A stretch of 64,000 nucleotides of DNA from JAEUJM01 sp964635055 (GTDB lineage Bacteria > Actinomycetota > Acidimicrobiia > Acidimicrobiales > DATDAH01): assembly GCA_964635055.1 (NCBI GenBank), contig CAZWMT010000002.1, positions 1-64,000 of the forward strand, in the 5' to 3' direction. The notes beneath the pieces are model-generated. The model was not told the origin of the DNA. It ran no database searches and was given only the letters and a program-made list of their open reading frames with translations. Shown here piece after piece: positions 50,431 to 59,835 of the stretch (positions are counted from its first letter, which is position 1; each line of letters begins with the position of its first letter). Position numbers and translations under genes: made by a program.

Positions 50431-50458
50431 TCTCAACAGATTCTCAATCTCATCTGAA
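50431..50458 (+). promoter_or_regulatory. Three 11-bp-spaced direct repeats upstream of the DUF5979-like gene, unit 1
   Basis: TCTCAA at 50431, TCTCAA at 50442 and TCTGAA at 50453: period exactly 11 bp, the spacing of tandem PhoB/OmpR-type sites. An 8-bp inverted repeat CAATCTCA (50445) / TGAGATTG (50474) overlaps. The stretch 50428-50495 is markedly A+T-rich. A PhoB-type protein is encoded 2.2 kb downstream. Confidence 0.55.
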
Positions 50459-50608
50459 ATCTCTACTTGATTTTGAGATTGGAACCTGTGTTAGGGTCTG
50501 CCCGGGTCGGAGTCCGGCGGGCACCCTTGGGCGCTTTTCGGTCATCGGCACATCGCAACGGACTGCGACGACCGAGCGCAGCCGCAAGTCAACATGGAGG
50601 AAGCACAC

Positions 50609-52576
50609 ATGAGGCGACACAAGCGTGTTGCGCTAGTGAGCAGCATCGTGGGCGCAATGGTCGCCCTCGTACTGCCGCTGGCACTCACATCGCCTGCGTC
50701 GGCGGCCGCGAACAACACGGTGACGGTCACCAAGGTTGTCAACGGAACGCCGACGGAGGCAGGAAACATCGAGGTCGTGGTCCAGTGCGGCGCGAACGTG
50801 CAGACCCTGACCTTCCCGCCGACCGGCGGTACCCAGTCCGCGTCGATCCCGAGCAACCTCAACTCCTGCACCGTTCAGGAGACCGAGGACCGCGGGGCCG
50901 ATGACGGCGCCGGGCCCAACTCCACCGCCATCCAGGCAGTGAGCGCGACGGCCGCGATCCAGATCCCGGACGCCAACGACGCCACGCTGGGGGCCCAGAT
51001 CGTGTTCGACAACAACGGCGGCCAGCTCGCCAGCGTTGGGATCACGAACACCTACGTGCCGGCCCAGTTCAACACCGTCAACGTCACCAAGACCGTTGCC
51101 GGTGATGCGCCCGCCAACGCGTTCTTCCGCATCGACGTGGTTTGCGGGCCGGACACCTACTCGGCGCTCTTCACCGCCGCGGGTGGTACGCAGGCACTGA
51201 AGGTGCCGGCCGATGGGCTCCACAACAGCTGCACCGCAGCGGAGACGGTCCGCGAGCCCACCCAGCCGGTGGCCGTGGCCCCGTTCGTGGAGACCACGAT
51301 CGACGGCACGATCGTCGCCGTCGGGCAGACGCGTCCGGTCGCCGGCGGCGCCTTCACGGGAGCCAACCAGACCCGTGCCGTCAACGTGAAGAACCGGTAC
51401 GTCAGCCCGAACCCGCTCAACACCATCACGGTGACCAAGCGGGTGCGTGGAAACGTGACCCAGGGGACCAAGTTCTACGTCACCGCGGTCTGCTCGCAGG
51501 CGGCCGGCGACCCCAACGTCCCTGGACCCTCGGTCGAGACGCACGAGTTCCCCCAGACCGGCGGGACCTACCAGTTCCAGGTCTCCCGTGAGCTGCGGGA
51601 CTGCATCGTGTTCGAGAGCAACATCGACGGGGATCCCTTCTTCCCGCCGGACGTGATCGACCTCGACTGGCAGGCCGTCGTGCCTCCCGGTGCGGGCACG
51701 CTCATCTCGGCGACCGACGGCGGCGTCCTGTTCCAGTTCGCCCCCGGCGGGAACCACGGCGTCGAGGCGACCCTCACCAACCGTTACGCCAGCGAGTTCG
51801 GCGTCAACGCCATCAACATCAGCAAGGTGACCACCGGCACGGTGCCGGCCGGCGAGCTGTTCCTCGTCGAGGTCAACTGCCAGGGCGAGGACTTCGCATC
51901 GCAGAACTTCACGCAGTTCGTCCTGTTCGGTGCGGGCCAGCCCCAGACCCAGCAGGTCGTCCAGCCGGCCAGCCCGCACTTCGGTGCGAACGACTGCCTC
52001 GTGCGTGAGACCGTCAGCGGTGGCGCCCAGTCGGTGAACTACGCGGCGACCGCTGATGCGGCGGACGTGCTGTTCACCATCCTGCAGCCGCCCCCGGGTA
52101 CTGGCTCGGTCAATGTCAACTGGCCGCTCAACCCGGCGCCCGTGGGCCCCGATGGTGTGGCCAGCGAGCTCAACGTGACCATCACCAACCGCTTCCCGGA
52201 CACGCCGCTCGGCGCTGACAACACCCTCCGGATCAAGAAGCGCTTCCGTGGCGACATCCCGGGTGCGGCCAACGCCGTGGTCCGGGTCCGTTGCTCCGGC
52301 GGTGGCATCACCGAGGAGCGCCTGCTCACCTTCACCGACCAGACCCCGGTCGACCTGTCGATCCCGGCCAACCGCAACAACTGCGTCGTGCGGGAGATCG
52401 ACAACGGCGGTGCGTCGAGCGTGGAGTACTTCGCCACCTCGGCCACCGGTGACGCCACCTACGGCCCGAACTCCGGCCGCATCGAGTTCGGCACCGGCGG
52501 TGGTGAGAGCGGCAAGGTCCGCATCACGAACCGCTTCCCGGGTACCTGCCCGCCGGGCGGTCCGAAGTACTGCTGA
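50609..52576 (+). CDS. Secreted surface protein with DUF5979-like repeats, unit 1
   Basis: 655 residues from ATG at 50609; an ATG 15 bases earlier is in frame but overlaps the GGAGGAA ribosome site, so the later one is preferred. Signal peptide V-A-L-V-S-S-I-V-G-A-M-V-A-L-V-L-P-L-A, cleavage near A-S-A-A. About five to six ~100-residue repeats, each starting N-T-V/I-x-V-T-K or similar, with a conserved Cys pair (V-Q-C-G; S-C-T-V-Q-E-T) and ending N-T/R-Y/F. This is the pattern of DUF5979/Thioester-like surface domains. No LPXTG; it ends C-P-P-G-G-P-K-Y-C. G+C is slightly lower than in neighbouring genes. Confidence 0.82.
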   Translation: MRRHKRVALVSSIVGAMVALVLPLALTSPASAAANNTVTVTKVVNGTPTEAGNIEVVVQCGANVQTLTFPPTGGTQSASIPSNLNSCTVQETEDRGADDGAGPNSTAIQAVSATAAIQIPDANDATLGAQIVFDNNGGQLASVGITNTYVPAQFNTVNVTKTVAGDAPANAFFRIDVVCGPDTYSALFTAAGGTQALKVPADGLHNSCTAAETVREPTQPVAVAPFVETTIDGTIVAVGQTRPVAGGAFTGANQTRAVNVKNRYVSPNPLNTITVTKRVRGNVTQGTKFYVTAVCSQAAGDPNVPGPSVETHEFPQTGGTYQFQVSRELRDCIVFESNIDGDPFFPPDVIDLDWQAVVPPGAGTLISATDGGVLFQFAPGGNHGVEATLTNRYASEFGVNAINISKVTTGTVPAGELFLVEVNCQGEDFASQNFTQFVLFGAGQPQTQQVVQPASPHFGANDCLVRETVSGGAQSVNYAATADAADVLFTILQPPPGTGSVNVNWPLNPAPVGPDGVASELNVTITNRFPDTPLGADNTLRIKKRFRGDIPGAANAVVRVRCSGGGITEERLLTFTDQTPVDLSIPANRNNCVVREIDNGGASSVEYFATSATGDATYGPNSGRIEFGTGGGESGKVRITNRFPGTCPPGGPKYC

Positions 52577-52650
52577 CCGCCTAGGTCGGCCCCCGTCCCT
52601 GCCCCCCGCACGGGCAACCCGATCTCCTGGGGGGGACGGGGGCCAGCACC

Positions 52651-52684
52651 GGGCCCCTGCGAGGCAACCGCCTCGCAGGGGCCC
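52651..52684 (+). terminator. Strong terminator hairpin after the DUF5979-like gene, unit 1
   Basis: Perfect 15-bp stem GGGCCCCTGCGAGGC and complement, loop AACC. A second hairpin, GGCCCCCGTCCC / GGGACGGGGGCC, lies just upstream (about 52589-52643). It separates the surface protein from the PhoB-type gene. Confidence 0.75.
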
Positions 52685-52759
52685 CCGGCCACCCTCCTCT
52701 GCCGCCTGCCCTCGTCTGCAGTCGGCAGAGCCTCGCGATCGCCCCACAGGGAAGGCGGG

Positions 52760-53116
52760 ATGACGACGAACCGTGCGCCAGGCGCCGACGATCGAACCGA
52801 TGGGCCGGCGGCGCAGCTGCTCGTGTTCGGCGACCTGAGCATCGACCTCCTCGCCTACGAGGTGAAGGTCGCCGGCAAGGTCGTCGAGCTGAGCCGACGC
52901 GAGCTCCAACTGCTGATCTGCCTGGCCAGCACCCCGAGGAAGACCTTCGCGCCGACCGAGCTCCTGGAGATCGTCTGGGACACGACCGGCGAGGGTGAGG
53001 CCCTCGACACCGTGCGCGAGCACATCTACCGGCTTCGCAAGAAGCTCGAGCAGGATCCCGGCCAACCGGAGCGCATCGTGACGGTGCGAGGGTTCGGCTA
53101 CCGGTTCGAGCCGTGA
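52760..53116 (+). CDS. Orphan PhoB/OmpR-type DNA-binding domain protein, unit 1
   Basis: 118 residues, ATG at 52760. A Trans_reg_C winged helix only: L-V-F-G-D-L-S-I-D, V-V-E-L-S-R-R-E-L-Q-L-L-I-C-L-A, E-L-L-E-I-V-W, D-T-V-R-E-H-I-Y-R-L-R-K-K-L-E and V-R-G-F-G-Y-R-F. There is no receiver domain and no kinase nearby, so control must be by amount or by another partner. The 11-bp repeats upstream of the DUF5979-like gene are the obvious target (inference). Confidence 0.88.
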   Translation: MTTNRAPGADDRTDGPAAQLLVFGDLSIDLLAYEVKVAGKVVELSRRELQLLICLASTPRKTFAPTELLEIVWDTTGEGEALDTVREHIYRLRKKLEQDPGQPERIVTVRGFGYRFEP

Positions 53117-53533
53117 GCACGAGCATGACCGTGCGCCATCCCAGGGACGGGGCCGCACGCTGAACTGGGGCCGCCGGCCCCACGAACGCAGCGAGGGCAG
53201 GTCACCCGTGAAGGTGGTGTCCGTTCACCGACACTCCGACGCCGGCGAGCCGTTCCACGAGTTCGGTCGCGGTCACGGCGGTGAGGTCGCTGACTTGCTG
53301 GCCGCGATGATCGGCTTCGTCGTCCACAGCGCGCTCGACGTGCTGTGGCACATCCCGGGACGTTCGGTCGTCGCGGGTCACCCGCGGGCGTACTGACGAC
53401 GCGCGTCGGAGCGTGGACGGAATCCCAGAGCTTGAGCCGAACGGGGCGCCACCACGGGCACCGGGCGGCGGCGCCGCTCGCGTGCCGTCAGCGGGGCGCC
53501 AGGAGACGTCGGCGGATGGACGTGCCTCGAGAT
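53117..53533. other. Interval without a confident gene, unit 1
   Basis: A GTG-initiated frame of 62 codons (53208-53396) is open on the plus strand, but no ribosome site or family resemblance supports it. Otherwise nothing seen. Confidence 0.4.
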
Positions 53534-54199
53534 TCAGGTGGGCTCTGGCACCGGCGTGGAGACCTCGCTCGTCGTCTCGCACCGCACGCACAGCAGTCGG
53601 GAACCTTCGGAGTCGTCGAGCGGCCCGATCCACCGGTGCCAACCATCGGGACACGAGGCGGGCTCGACGCTGGGCGACCCTTCCGCAGCGAGGCGATCTG
53701 ACCCCCGGATCGCCTCGTGCACAGCGGTGCCCAGTGCGATCTCCAACGTGGCTCCTGTGCCTCGGTACGTTCCAGCGCTCGAGGTGAGCTCGACCGTCAT
53801 CGGACCCCCGCCGCTCGAACTCGGAAGGATCGCCACGTCCCCGTCGATCAGACCCTCCAGCACCCGACTGGTGGTGCCCGGTCGCGGCAGGGAGGGGGCG
53901 ACGCCGACACTCCTGACCGAGACGGCCTCGTCCAGCACCTCCGCGGCGCCACTTCGGAGTGCGGCAAGGAGGGCCGGAGCGTCCCACTGCTCCGGATCCG
54001 AGGGAACGGCCCCAGGATGCGGTGCGACACTGGCGCAGACGACGTGCATGGTGACCCGAAACACGTGCGCCGCGGGCAACTGCTGCTCCGTCGTCACGTC
54101 ACACCGCCCTTCTTCGCGTGTCGCATCAGGCCGTTCGGTGCTGCTGCTCGCCGACGTGGGGTTCCGTCGATTCGCGCCACCACCGACCACGTCGAACAT
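53534..54199 (-). CDS. Unknown protein (about 221 residues), unit 1
   Basis: ATG at 54199 is one of several possible starts; the frame is open to 54325. It has an N-terminal low-complexity part, a middle domain with H-V-F-R-V-T-M-H-V-V-C and L-L-A-A-L-R-S-G-A-A-E-V-L-D-E-A, a beta-rich part (M-T-V-E-L-T-S-S-A-G-T-Y), and a C-terminal C-P-D-G-W-H-R-W, L-C-V-R-C-E that may bind zinc. Not recognised. Lower G+C than the genes around it. Confidence 0.5.
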   Translation of the reverse strand: MFDVVGGGANRRNPTSASSSTERPDATREEGRCDVTTEQQLPAAHVFRVTMHVVCASVAPHPGAVPSDPEQWDAPALLAALRSGAAEVLDEAVSVRSVGVAPSLPRPGTTSRVLEGLIDGDVAILPSSSGGGPMTVELTSSAGTYRGTGATLEIALGTAVHEAIRGSDRLAAEGSPSVEPASCPDGWHRWIGPLDDSEGSRLLCVRCETTSEVSTPVPEPT

Positions 54200-54408
54200 C
54201 GCCCCTATCGTGACGCGGACCGAGCGTACGCCCTGTGAAAAGTGGCAGTCAACCAGAGACGCAACCTGAGTTGATATCGGGTTGTCACACCGTTGCCGCG
54301 GCGACGTGAATCGGCCCGCCGTCACCGTGCCTCTCCTGCACCTATCACAAGCCTGAGTTCAAACCCTCGACCTCTGGCAGCACGCCTGGTCGGCAGTGAC
54401 GTCGGGCC

Positions 54409-55326
54409 CTACAACTGCTGGACGGGCACGACCTCGCGACAGGTGTCGCCGCCCGTGCCCGGGGACCCTGGGGCGACGAGCCAGAGCCGACGGCCGGAGC
54501 CTGGGGCGGCCTCGACGTAGACCAGGCCCTCCTCGCCGTCCACCGTGGCCCGGCCGAGGAGGGTGGTCGGCACGGGGAAGTCGTCCTGGCACGCCGGGTC
54601 CTCGCCGACCGCTTCGGGCCGGGGCTCGAGCACGAGTCGGCCCCGAACCGCCGCGGCGAGGTCGTCGCCCTTGGCGAAGGTGCCGAGGGTGGGCAGCGAC
54701 GGGTCGATCCCCGACCCGGTGGCGGCCGACGTCGCCCCGGGACCGGTCGTGGTGGGGGACGGGTCGCCGCCCTCGAGGGCCGAACCGTCGTCCTGGGCCT
54801 CGGGCCGGGCCGCGTCGCCCGCACCGTCGGCGGCGTCACCGCCGGCGCTGTCGGCCGCCTCGTCGGTGGCGGACTCGGCGGTGGAGGCGGCCTCGTCGTC
54901 CCCGGCCCCGGACTCGCTCGCCACCCGGGCCAGGCCGGCGGCGACGAGGGCGACCAGCACGAGCCCGGCCGCGACCGAGAGGATCACGGTGCCGACGGGC
55001 CGGGAGCGGCGGGCGCGGGCAGCGGCGAGGTCGGCGGGTGGCGGGGGGGCGGTGGGTGGCGGGGGGGCGGTGGGTGGCGAGGCGGCGGCGGCCGGTGGCG
55101 CCACGCGGCGGGCCTCGGCCAGGGCGGCGGCGAGGTGGGCCTCGCGCACGACGGGGTCGACGAGCGGCACCGGGCCGCCCACGGCCCGGGCCACGGCCCG
55201 CAGCTGGACGAGGCGTGCCGCCAACCGGGGGTCGGACGCGACCCGGTCGACCTCCGCGGGGGAGGCCTCGCCGTCCAGCACGGCGGAGACGAGCAGGTCG
55301 TCCGGCGTCGGGTCCACGTCGCTCAT
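54409..55326 (-). CDS. Anti-sigma factor-like membrane protein, unit 1
   Basis: 305 residues, ATG at 55326 overlapping the sigma stop as ATGA. N-terminal ~75 residues are anti-sigma-like (L-L-V-S-A-V-L-D-G-E-A-S-P-A-E-V-D-R-V). Then a Pro-rich linker with two PPPPTA-type repeats, a membrane segment (V-G-T-V-I-L-S-V-A-A-G-L-V-L-V-A-L-V-A-A-G-L), an acidic linker, and an extracytoplasmic domain with two Cys. No H-x3-C-x2-C zinc motif. In unit 1 its partner sigma gene is truncated, so this copy may be uncoupled from its usual translation. Confidence 0.78.
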   Translation of the reverse strand: MSDVDPTPDDLLVSAVLDGEASPAEVDRVASDPRLAARLVQLRAVARAVGGPVPLVDPVVREAHLAAALAEARRVAPPAAAASPPTAPPPPTAPPPPADLAAARARRSRPVGTVILSVAAGLVLVALVAAGLARVASESGAGDDEAASTAESATDEAADSAGGDAADGAGDAARPEAQDDGSALEGGDPSPTTTGPGATSAATGSGIDPSLPTLGTFAKGDDLAAAVRGRLVLEPRPEAVGEDPACQDDFPVPTTLLGRATVDGEEGLVYVEAAPGSGRRLWLVAPGSPGTGGDTCREVVPVQQL

Positions 55327-55779
55327 GGCTCCCTCCTCAGACGTCCGTCGGGCCCCTCCTGGTTCCCGGCGGTGTCACCGACCGGTGCGATCTGCCCCGC
55401 GAGGGCGGCGCGACCTCGGGCGATGCGGGACCGGACGGTGCCCGGCGGGATGCCCAGGGTCTCGGCGATCTCGGCGTAGTCGAGCTGGCAGAGGTCGCGC
55501 AGCACGACCGGCGCCCGGAACTCGATCGGCAGGGTGGCCAACGCCGCATCGACCTCGAGGCGGTCGGCGACGGCGTCGGCGACCGCAGGGCCCGGGTCCG
55601 CGGCGGGCCCGGCGCCGGTGCCCGTCGCGCCCGGGTCGGGTCGGTCGTCGCCCAGCCCCTCCGTGGGGACCGGCCGGCGTCCCCGGCGGCGGAGCTCGTC
55701 GAGGCAGGCGTTGGTCGCCACCCGGTACGACCAGGTGGTGAACGCCGCCCGCCCGTCGAACCGGGGCAGGCCGCGGACC
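55323..55779 (-). pseudogene. 5'-truncated sigma-factor gene, unit 1
   Basis: Identical to the 3' 457 bp of the intact gene at 61625-62254, then cut at the duplication junction. Upstream, the frame runs into LPXTG-gene sequence with a TGA at 55809-55811. A GTG at 55721 could start a 132-residue product with sigma region 4 (Y-A-E-I-A-E-T-L-G-I-P-P-G-T-V-R-S-R) but without most of region 2. Confidence 0.88.
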
Positions 55780-56065
55780 GGCGGCGCCGCTGCGCCTGGA
55801 CACGCTGGTCAGCGCGGCTCCCGGCTCCGCCGTCACCAACGTCGCCTACGTGGACGGCGCCGACGGCTCGGCGGTCCGCGACACCGCCGTCCTGAGCGTG
55901 TCGGGGTCGAATGACGACCCGACGCCCGTGGACTACGGCGTCACGCCGGCGCCGTCCGGCAGCCTGCCTCGCACCGGCGCCGTCGCCGTGGTCAGCCTGG
56001 TCGCCCTTGGTGCCCTTCTGGTTGGGGCGGGCAGCCTGCTGACCGGCGCCTCCCGACGGCGATAG
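55780..56065 (+). pseudogene. 3' fragment of the LPXTG surface-protein gene, unit 2
   Basis: Carries only the last ~94 codons: end of the DUF11-like domain, L-P-R-T-G, membrane segment and R-R-R. No signal peptide, so no exported product is expected. Confidence 0.88.
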
Positions 56066-56136
56066 GGAGGTGACGAGAAGCGCCGGGCCGGGGGCGGGTG
56101 GGGTGCACCACCCGGCCCGGCGCGATCTCGTGGGAC

Positions 56137-56616
56137 TCAGTTGGCGTACAGGACCTCGGCGCAGTCGTTGATGCGGTCGACCTCGTCCGGGTGGTCCTCG
56201 ATCAGTTGGGTGGCGGTCTCGGTCAGCTCGGCGAGGCGGGCGTTCACCTCATTGACCGCCTCCGGCGACGGGTCGGCGCGCATGTCGGCCATGAGTTGGG
56301 CGACCTCGTCGATCTCCTCGCAGTAGGCGGTGACCTCGGGGCTCGCCTCCTCCGTGCCCACGTCGTTGGTGGCCCCGTCGATGGTCGTGGCGCTGCCGGC
56401 CTCGGTGGTCGCGGTGGTGTCCGAGCCCGTGGTGGGCGAGGTGCCCTCGCTGGAGTCCGACGGCTCGGTGGCGCTGGTCGTCTCGGTCGGGTCGTCCGCG
56501 TCGCTCGAGCACGCGGCGCCGCTCAGGACCAGCGCCCCCGCCAAGACGGCGCCGGCGAGCCGAGTGCGCCGACGGCGGCCGACAGGGAAGGGTGGGGTTG
56601 TCGCAGTGAGTGCCAT
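56137..56616 (-). CDS. Small lipoprotein (159 residues), unit 2
   Basis: Identical in sequence to the lipoprotein at 49835-50314, including its promoter region. Both copies look functional. Confidence 0.75.
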   Translation of the reverse strand: MALTATTPPFPVGRRRRTRLAGAVLAGALVLSGAACSSDADDPTETTSATEPSDSSEGTSPTTGSDTTATTEAGSATTIDGATNDVGTEEASPEVTAYCEEIDEVAQLMADMRADPSPEAVNEVNARLAELTETATQLIEDHPDEVDRINDCAEVLYAN

Positions 56617-56732
56617 GCGAGGACTCTAACTCCGATTAGCCCGAAGTTTCCATGATCTCTTGTTGACATGCGGCAGATGGCCGTAGCCGACCGTCCTGGC
56701 CGGGGGCGGGATCTGGGGCCACGTAGACAGTC

Positions 56733-56760
56733 TCTCAACAGATTCTCAATCTCATCTGAA
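56733..56760 (+). promoter_or_regulatory. Three 11-bp-spaced direct repeats, unit 2
   Basis: TCTCAA at 56733 and 56744, TCTGAA at 56755; identical to unit 1. Confidence 0.55.
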
Positions 56761-56910
56761 ATCTCTACTTGATTTTGAGATTGGAACCTGTGTTAGGGTC
56801 TGCCCGGGTCGGAGTCCGGCGGGCACCCTTGGGCGCTTTTCGGTCATCGGCACATCGCAACGGACTGCGACGACCGAGCGCAGCCGCAAGTCAACATGGA
56901 GGAAGCACAC

Positions 56911-58878
56911 ATGAGGCGACACAAGCGTGTTGCGCTAGTGAGCAGCATCGTGGGCGCAATGGTCGCCCTCGTACTGCCGCTGGCACTCACATCGCCTGCG
57001 TCGGCGGCCGCGAACAACACGGTGACGGTCACCAAGGTTGTCAACGGAACGCCGACGGAGGCAGGAAACATCGAGGTCGTGGTCCAGTGCGGCGCGAACG
57101 TGCAGACCCTGACCTTCCCGCCGACCGGCGGTACCCAGTCCGCGTCGATCCCGAGCAACCTCAACTCCTGCACCGTTCAGGAGACCGAGGACCGCGGGGC
57201 CGATGACGGCGCCGGGCCCAACTCCACCGCCATCCAGGCAGTGAGCGCGACGGCCGCGATCCAGATCCCGGACGCCAACGACGCCACGCTGGGGGCCCAG
57301 ATCGTGTTCGACAACAACGGCGGCCAGCTCGCCAGCGTTGGGATCACGAACACCTACGTGCCGGCCCAGTTCAACACCGTCAACGTCACCAAGACCGTTG
57401 CCGGTGATGCGCCCGCCAACGCGTTCTTCCGCATCGACGTGGTTTGCGGGCCGGACACCTACTCGGCGCTCTTCACCGCCGCGGGTGGTACGCAGGCACT
57501 GAAGGTGCCGGCCGATGGGCTCCACAACAGCTGCACCGCAGCGGAGACGGTCCGCGAGCCCACCCAGCCGGTGGCCGTGGCCCCGTTCGTGGAGACCACG
57601 ATCGACGGCACGATCGTCGCCGTCGGGCAGACGCGTCCGGTCGCCGGCGGCGCCTTCACGGGAGCCAACCAGACCCGTGCCGTCAACGTGAAGAACCGGT
57701 ACGTCAGCCCGAACCCGCTCAACACCATCACGGTGACCAAGCGGGTGCGTGGAAACGTGACCCAGGGGACCAAGTTCTACGTCACCGCGGTCTGCTCGCA
57801 GGCGGCCGGCGACCCCAACGTCCCTGGACCCTCGGTCGAGACGCACGAGTTCCCCCAGACCGGCGGGACCTACCAGTTCCAGGTCTCCCGTGAGCTGCGG
57901 GACTGCATCGTGTTCGAGAGCAACATCGACGGGGATCCCTTCTTCCCGCCGGACGTGATCGACCTCGACTGGCAGGCCGTCGTGCCTCCCGGTGCGGGCA
58001 CGCTCATCTCGGCGACCGACGGCGGCGTCCTGTTCCAGTTCGCCCCCGGCGGGAACCACGGCGTCGAGGCGACCCTCACCAACCGTTACGCCAGCGAGTT
58101 CGGCGTCAACGCCATCAACATCAGCAAGGTGACCACCGGCACGGTGCCGGCCGGCGAGCTGTTCCTCGTCGAGGTCAACTGCCAGGGCGAGGACTTCGCA
58201 TCGCAGAACTTCACGCAGTTCGTCCTGTTCGGTGCGGGCCAGCCCCAGACCCAGCAGGTCGTCCAGCCGGCCAGCCCGCACTTCGGTGCGAACGACTGCC
58301 TCGTGCGTGAGACCGTCAGCGGTGGCGCCCAGTCGGTGAACTACGCGGCGACCGCTGATGCGGCGGACGTGCTGTTCACCATCCTGCAGCCGCCCCCGGG
58401 TACTGGCTCGGTCAATGTCAACTGGCCGCTCAACCCGGCGCCCGTGGGCCCCGATGGTGTGGCCAGCGAGCTCAACGTGACCATCACCAACCGCTTCCCG
58501 GACACGCCGCTCGGCGCTGACAACACCCTCCGGATCAAGAAGCGCTTCCGTGGCGACATCCCGGGTGCGGCCAACGCCGTGGTCCGGGTCCGTTGCTCCG
58601 GCGGTGGCATCACCGAGGAGCGCCTGCTCACCTTCACCGACCAGACCCCGGTCGACCTGTCGATCCCGGCCAACCGCAACAACTGCGTCGTGCGGGAGAT
58701 CGACAACGGCGGTGCGTCGAGCGTGGAGTACTTCGCCACCTCGGCCACCGGTGACGCCACCTACGGCCCGAACTCCGGCCGCATCGAGTTCGGCACCGGC
58801 GGTGGTGAGAGCGGCAAGGTCCGCATCACGAACCGCTTCCCGGGTACCTGCCCGCCGGGCGGTCCGAAGTACTGCTGA
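56911..58878 (+). CDS. Secreted surface protein with DUF5979-like repeats, unit 2
   Basis: Identical to 50609-52576. Two intact copies would double the dosage of this exported protein. Confidence 0.82.
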   Translation: MRRHKRVALVSSIVGAMVALVLPLALTSPASAAANNTVTVTKVVNGTPTEAGNIEVVVQCGANVQTLTFPPTGGTQSASIPSNLNSCTVQETEDRGADDGAGPNSTAIQAVSATAAIQIPDANDATLGAQIVFDNNGGQLASVGITNTYVPAQFNTVNVTKTVAGDAPANAFFRIDVVCGPDTYSALFTAAGGTQALKVPADGLHNSCTAAETVREPTQPVAVAPFVETTIDGTIVAVGQTRPVAGGAFTGANQTRAVNVKNRYVSPNPLNTITVTKRVRGNVTQGTKFYVTAVCSQAAGDPNVPGPSVETHEFPQTGGTYQFQVSRELRDCIVFESNIDGDPFFPPDVIDLDWQAVVPPGAGTLISATDGGVLFQFAPGGNHGVEATLTNRYASEFGVNAINISKVTTGTVPAGELFLVEVNCQGEDFASQNFTQFVLFGAGQPQTQQVVQPASPHFGANDCLVRETVSGGAQSVNYAATADAADVLFTILQPPPGTGSVNVNWPLNPAPVGPDGVASELNVTITNRFPDTPLGADNTLRIKKRFRGDIPGAANAVVRVRCSGGGITEERLLTFTDQTPVDLSIPANRNNCVVREIDNGGASSVEYFATSATGDATYGPNSGRIEFGTGGGESGKVRITNRFPGTCPPGGPKYC

Positions 58879-58952
58879 CCGCCTAGGTCGGCCCCCGTCC
58901 CTGCCCCCCGCACGGGCAACCCGATCTCCTGGGGGGGACGGGGGCCAGCACC

Positions 58953-58986
58953 GGGCCCCTGCGAGGCAACCGCCTCGCAGGGGCCC
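58953..58986 (+). terminator. Terminator hairpin, unit 2
   Basis: Identical to the 15-bp-stem hairpin at 52651-52684. Confidence 0.75.
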
Positions 58987-59061
58987 CCGGCCACCCTCCT
59001 CTGCCGCCTGCCCTCGTCTGCAGTCGGCAGAGCCTCGCGATCGCCCCACAGGGAAGGCGGG

Positions 59062-59418
59062 ATGACGACGAACCGTGCGCCAGGCGCCGACGATCGAACC
59101 GATGGGCCGGCGGCGCAGCTGCTCGTGTTCGGCGACCTGAGCATCGACCTCCTCGCCTACGAGGTGAAGGTCGCCGGCAAGGTCGTCGAGCTGAGCCGAC
59201 GCGAGCTCCAACTGCTGATCTGCCTGGCCAGCACCCCGAGGAAGACCTTCGCGCCGACCGAGCTCCTGGAGATCGTCTGGGACACGACCGGCGAGGGTGA
59301 GGCCCTCGACACCGTGCGCGAGCACATCTACCGGCTTCGCAAGAAGCTCGAGCAGGATCCCGGCCAACCGGAGCGCATCGTGACGGTGCGAGGGTTCGGC
59401 TACCGGTTCGAGCCGTGA
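59062..59418 (+). CDS. Orphan PhoB/OmpR-type DNA-binding domain protein, unit 2
   Basis: Identical to 52760-53116, so regulator and presumed target are duplicated together. Confidence 0.88.
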   Translation: MTTNRAPGADDRTDGPAAQLLVFGDLSIDLLAYEVKVAGKVVELSRRELQLLICLASTPRKTFAPTELLEIVWDTTGEGEALDTVREHIYRLRKKLEQDPGQPERIVTVRGFGYRFEP

Positions 59419-59835
59419 GCACGAGCATGACCGTGCGCCATCCCAGGGACGGGGCCGCACGCTGAACTGGGGCCGCCGGCCCCACGAACGCAGCGAGGGC
59501 AGGTCACCCGTGAAGGTGGTGTCCGTTCACCGACACTCCGACGCCGGCGAGCCGTTCCACGAGTTCGGTCGCGGTCACGGCGGTGAGGTCGCTGACTTGC
59601 TGGCCGCGATGATCGGCTTCGTCGTCCACAGCGCGCTCGACGTGCTGTGGCACATCCCGGGACGTTCGGTCGTCGCGGGTCACCCGCGGGCGTACTGACG
59701 ACGCGCGTCGGAGCGTGGACGGAATCCCAGAGCTTGAGCCGAACGGGGCGCCACCACGGGCACCGGGCGGCGGCGCCGCTCGCGTGCCGTCAGCGGGGCG
59801 CCAGGAGACGTCGGCGGATGGACGTGCCTCGAGAT
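59419..59835. other. Interval without a confident gene, unit 2
   Basis: Same as 53117-53533. Confidence 0.4.

Larger units (their letters stand above)
49478..55779. repeat. Direct tandem duplication, unit 1 (6302 bp)
   Basis: Unit 1 spans the last 286 bp of the LPXTG gene to the middle of the sigma-factor gene. Unit 2 follows immediately, offset exactly 6302 bp; every stretch compared is identical. The junction CGCGGACC|GGCGGCG shares only 1 bp between the two parent ends, so homologous repeats did not mediate it. Recent duplication or assembly artefact. Confidence 0.9.

Noticed and set aside
53208..53396. 62-codon GTG ORF downstream of the PhoB-type gene (and its copy at 59510)
   Set aside because: No ribosome site, no family resemblance, and the identical copy adds no evolutionary evidence.
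55323..55721. A functional short sigma factor in unit 1
   Set aside because: The GTG is internal to region 2 in the intact gene, most of the -10-recognition region is missing, and no ribosome site is evident.
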